Shown here piece after piece: positions 63,618-64,000 of a stretch of DNA of 64,000 nt (position 1 is the stretch's first letter; each line of letters opens with the position of its first letter). Source of the DNA: CPC320 sp002684375 (GTDB lineage Bacteria; Pseudomonadota; Alphaproteobacteria; Rhodobacterales; Rhodobacteraceae). A program made the position numbers and the translations under genes. Location: assembly GCA_965662545.1 (NCBI GenBank), contig CBFIHZ010000002.1, forward strand, positions 62,001-126,000. The letters are read 5' to 3'. The notes beneath the pieces are model-generated. The model saw nothing but the letters and a program-made list of their open reading frames with translations. It searched no databases and was not told the DNA's origin.

Positions 63618-64000
63618 TCTGTTATGGGCGCTGGTTGGGTCAAAGTATCAGCACTTTGCTTCTGGCAAGACTGCCTTTGTTATATGCTTAAATTGGATGG
63701 CGTGGGTGTCGCAAACTAAAATAATGCCTCGCCGTGGTCTGGGATAAACACAGCTCATAAGCGGGGTTTGAACTGCCAAGCCCTGCGTCTCTTTTTTGAC
63801 AAACCAAACTGCTATTCGATTGCCGCGCGTGGCGACGGTAAGAAACCCGTTTATTGCCTTTACACCGAGCACAGCCTCCATCTCTTGAAAAAGAGCGGAA
63901 TAAAAATTGGTCAAATCAGCAAGACGCAGCCTTGGGGTTGCTCTGGTTCAGGGATTCAATTTCAGGATTTGCAAAAAAACGCACCAATCGTGCACAAAGA
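63618..64000. other. Right-edge region, no certain gene
   Basis: A minus-strand frame enters from the right edge and ends at a TGA at 63916-63918 (last residues ARLVRFFANPEIESLNQSNPKAASC); it may be the C-terminus of a gene outside the window. An 88-codon frame at 63648-63914 (TTG start, no ribosome site) is doubtful. Nothing else is visible. Confidence 0.3.

Noticed and set aside
63648..63914. 88-codon minus-strand frame at the right edge
   Set aside because: TTG start without ribosome site and no similarity that I can see; not enough support.
1..64000. CRISPR array, prophage or complete insertion sequence
   Set aside because: No regularly spaced repeats, no phage structural genes, no transposase or integrase with terminal repeats were seen anywhere in the window.

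Overview
The window reads as chromosome of a marine alphaproteobacterium of the Rhodobacteraceae (Roseobacter group). The signs are a complete sox thiosulfate-oxidation cluster in the Paracoccus/Roseobacter order, a betICBA choline-sulfate/choline operon, the pccB - small genes - pccA - methylmalonyl-CoA mutase arrangement, a long fused PutA with a divergent Lrp regulator, 5-aminolevulinate synthase (C4 pathway of haem), and many DMT/MFS exporters. Gene density is high up to about 58.6 kb and then falls.

Layout. 1-5 kb: start of a peptide-type ABC substrate-binding protein (cut by the window edge), a DMT exporter, a BI-1 membrane protein, a DUF1127 protein, and LysR and XRE regulators. 5-9 kb: HisN-like phosphatase and two convergent purine deaminases (8-oxoguanine-type and guanine). 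9-15 kb: mgtE, 5-formyl-THF cyclo-ligase, Bcr/CflA exporter, YmdB-type phosphodiesterase, DMT exporter, yebC. 15-19 kb: a small winged-helix protein and a run of exporters (LysE, EamA, MFS). 18.9-24.2 kb: betI-betC-betB-betA behind a clear BetI palindrome. 24-34 kb: an exporter, then the propionyl-CoA to succinyl-CoA module (pccB, a 43-aa lipoprotein, pccA, mutase) with small unknown genes. 33.6-36.4 kb: a frameshifted MAPEG pseudogene, VOC, GNAT, TerB-DnaJ and a small secreted protein. 36.3-41.1 kb: rhomboid protease, putA, Lrp regulator. 41.3-43.5 kb: tRNA-Leu(UAA) followed by an isolated accessory gene that joins a MutL/MORC-like GHKL ATPase to a C-terminal PD-(D/E)xK nuclease resembling the Shedu (DUF4263) domain. 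Behind it lies a 5'-truncated XRE-regulator remnant on the opposite strand. This is the best candidate for an undescribed (probably defence) system here.

43.5-58.6 kb: the sox locus. soxS-soxR-soxT run leftward and soxVW-XYZABCDEF rightward. Palindromes lie in both the soxS/soxV and soxW/soxX gaps, the two places where an ArsR-type SoxR repressor is expected to act. The locus continues with hemA and two convergent metallo-beta-lactamase-fold genes, one of which has lost the HxHxDH motif. 58.6-64 kb: sparse region with an ankyrin protein, a small membrane protein, a small DUF3764-like protein, a TbpB-like lipoprotein candidate and about 3 kb of apparently non-coding or decayed DNA.

Together the genes describe a heterotroph living on osmolytes (choline-O-sulfate, choline, proline) and odd-chain or propionate-yielding substrates, and gaining extra electrons from reduced sulfur. 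Function calls rest on recognised family motifs read from the translations; no database search was run.
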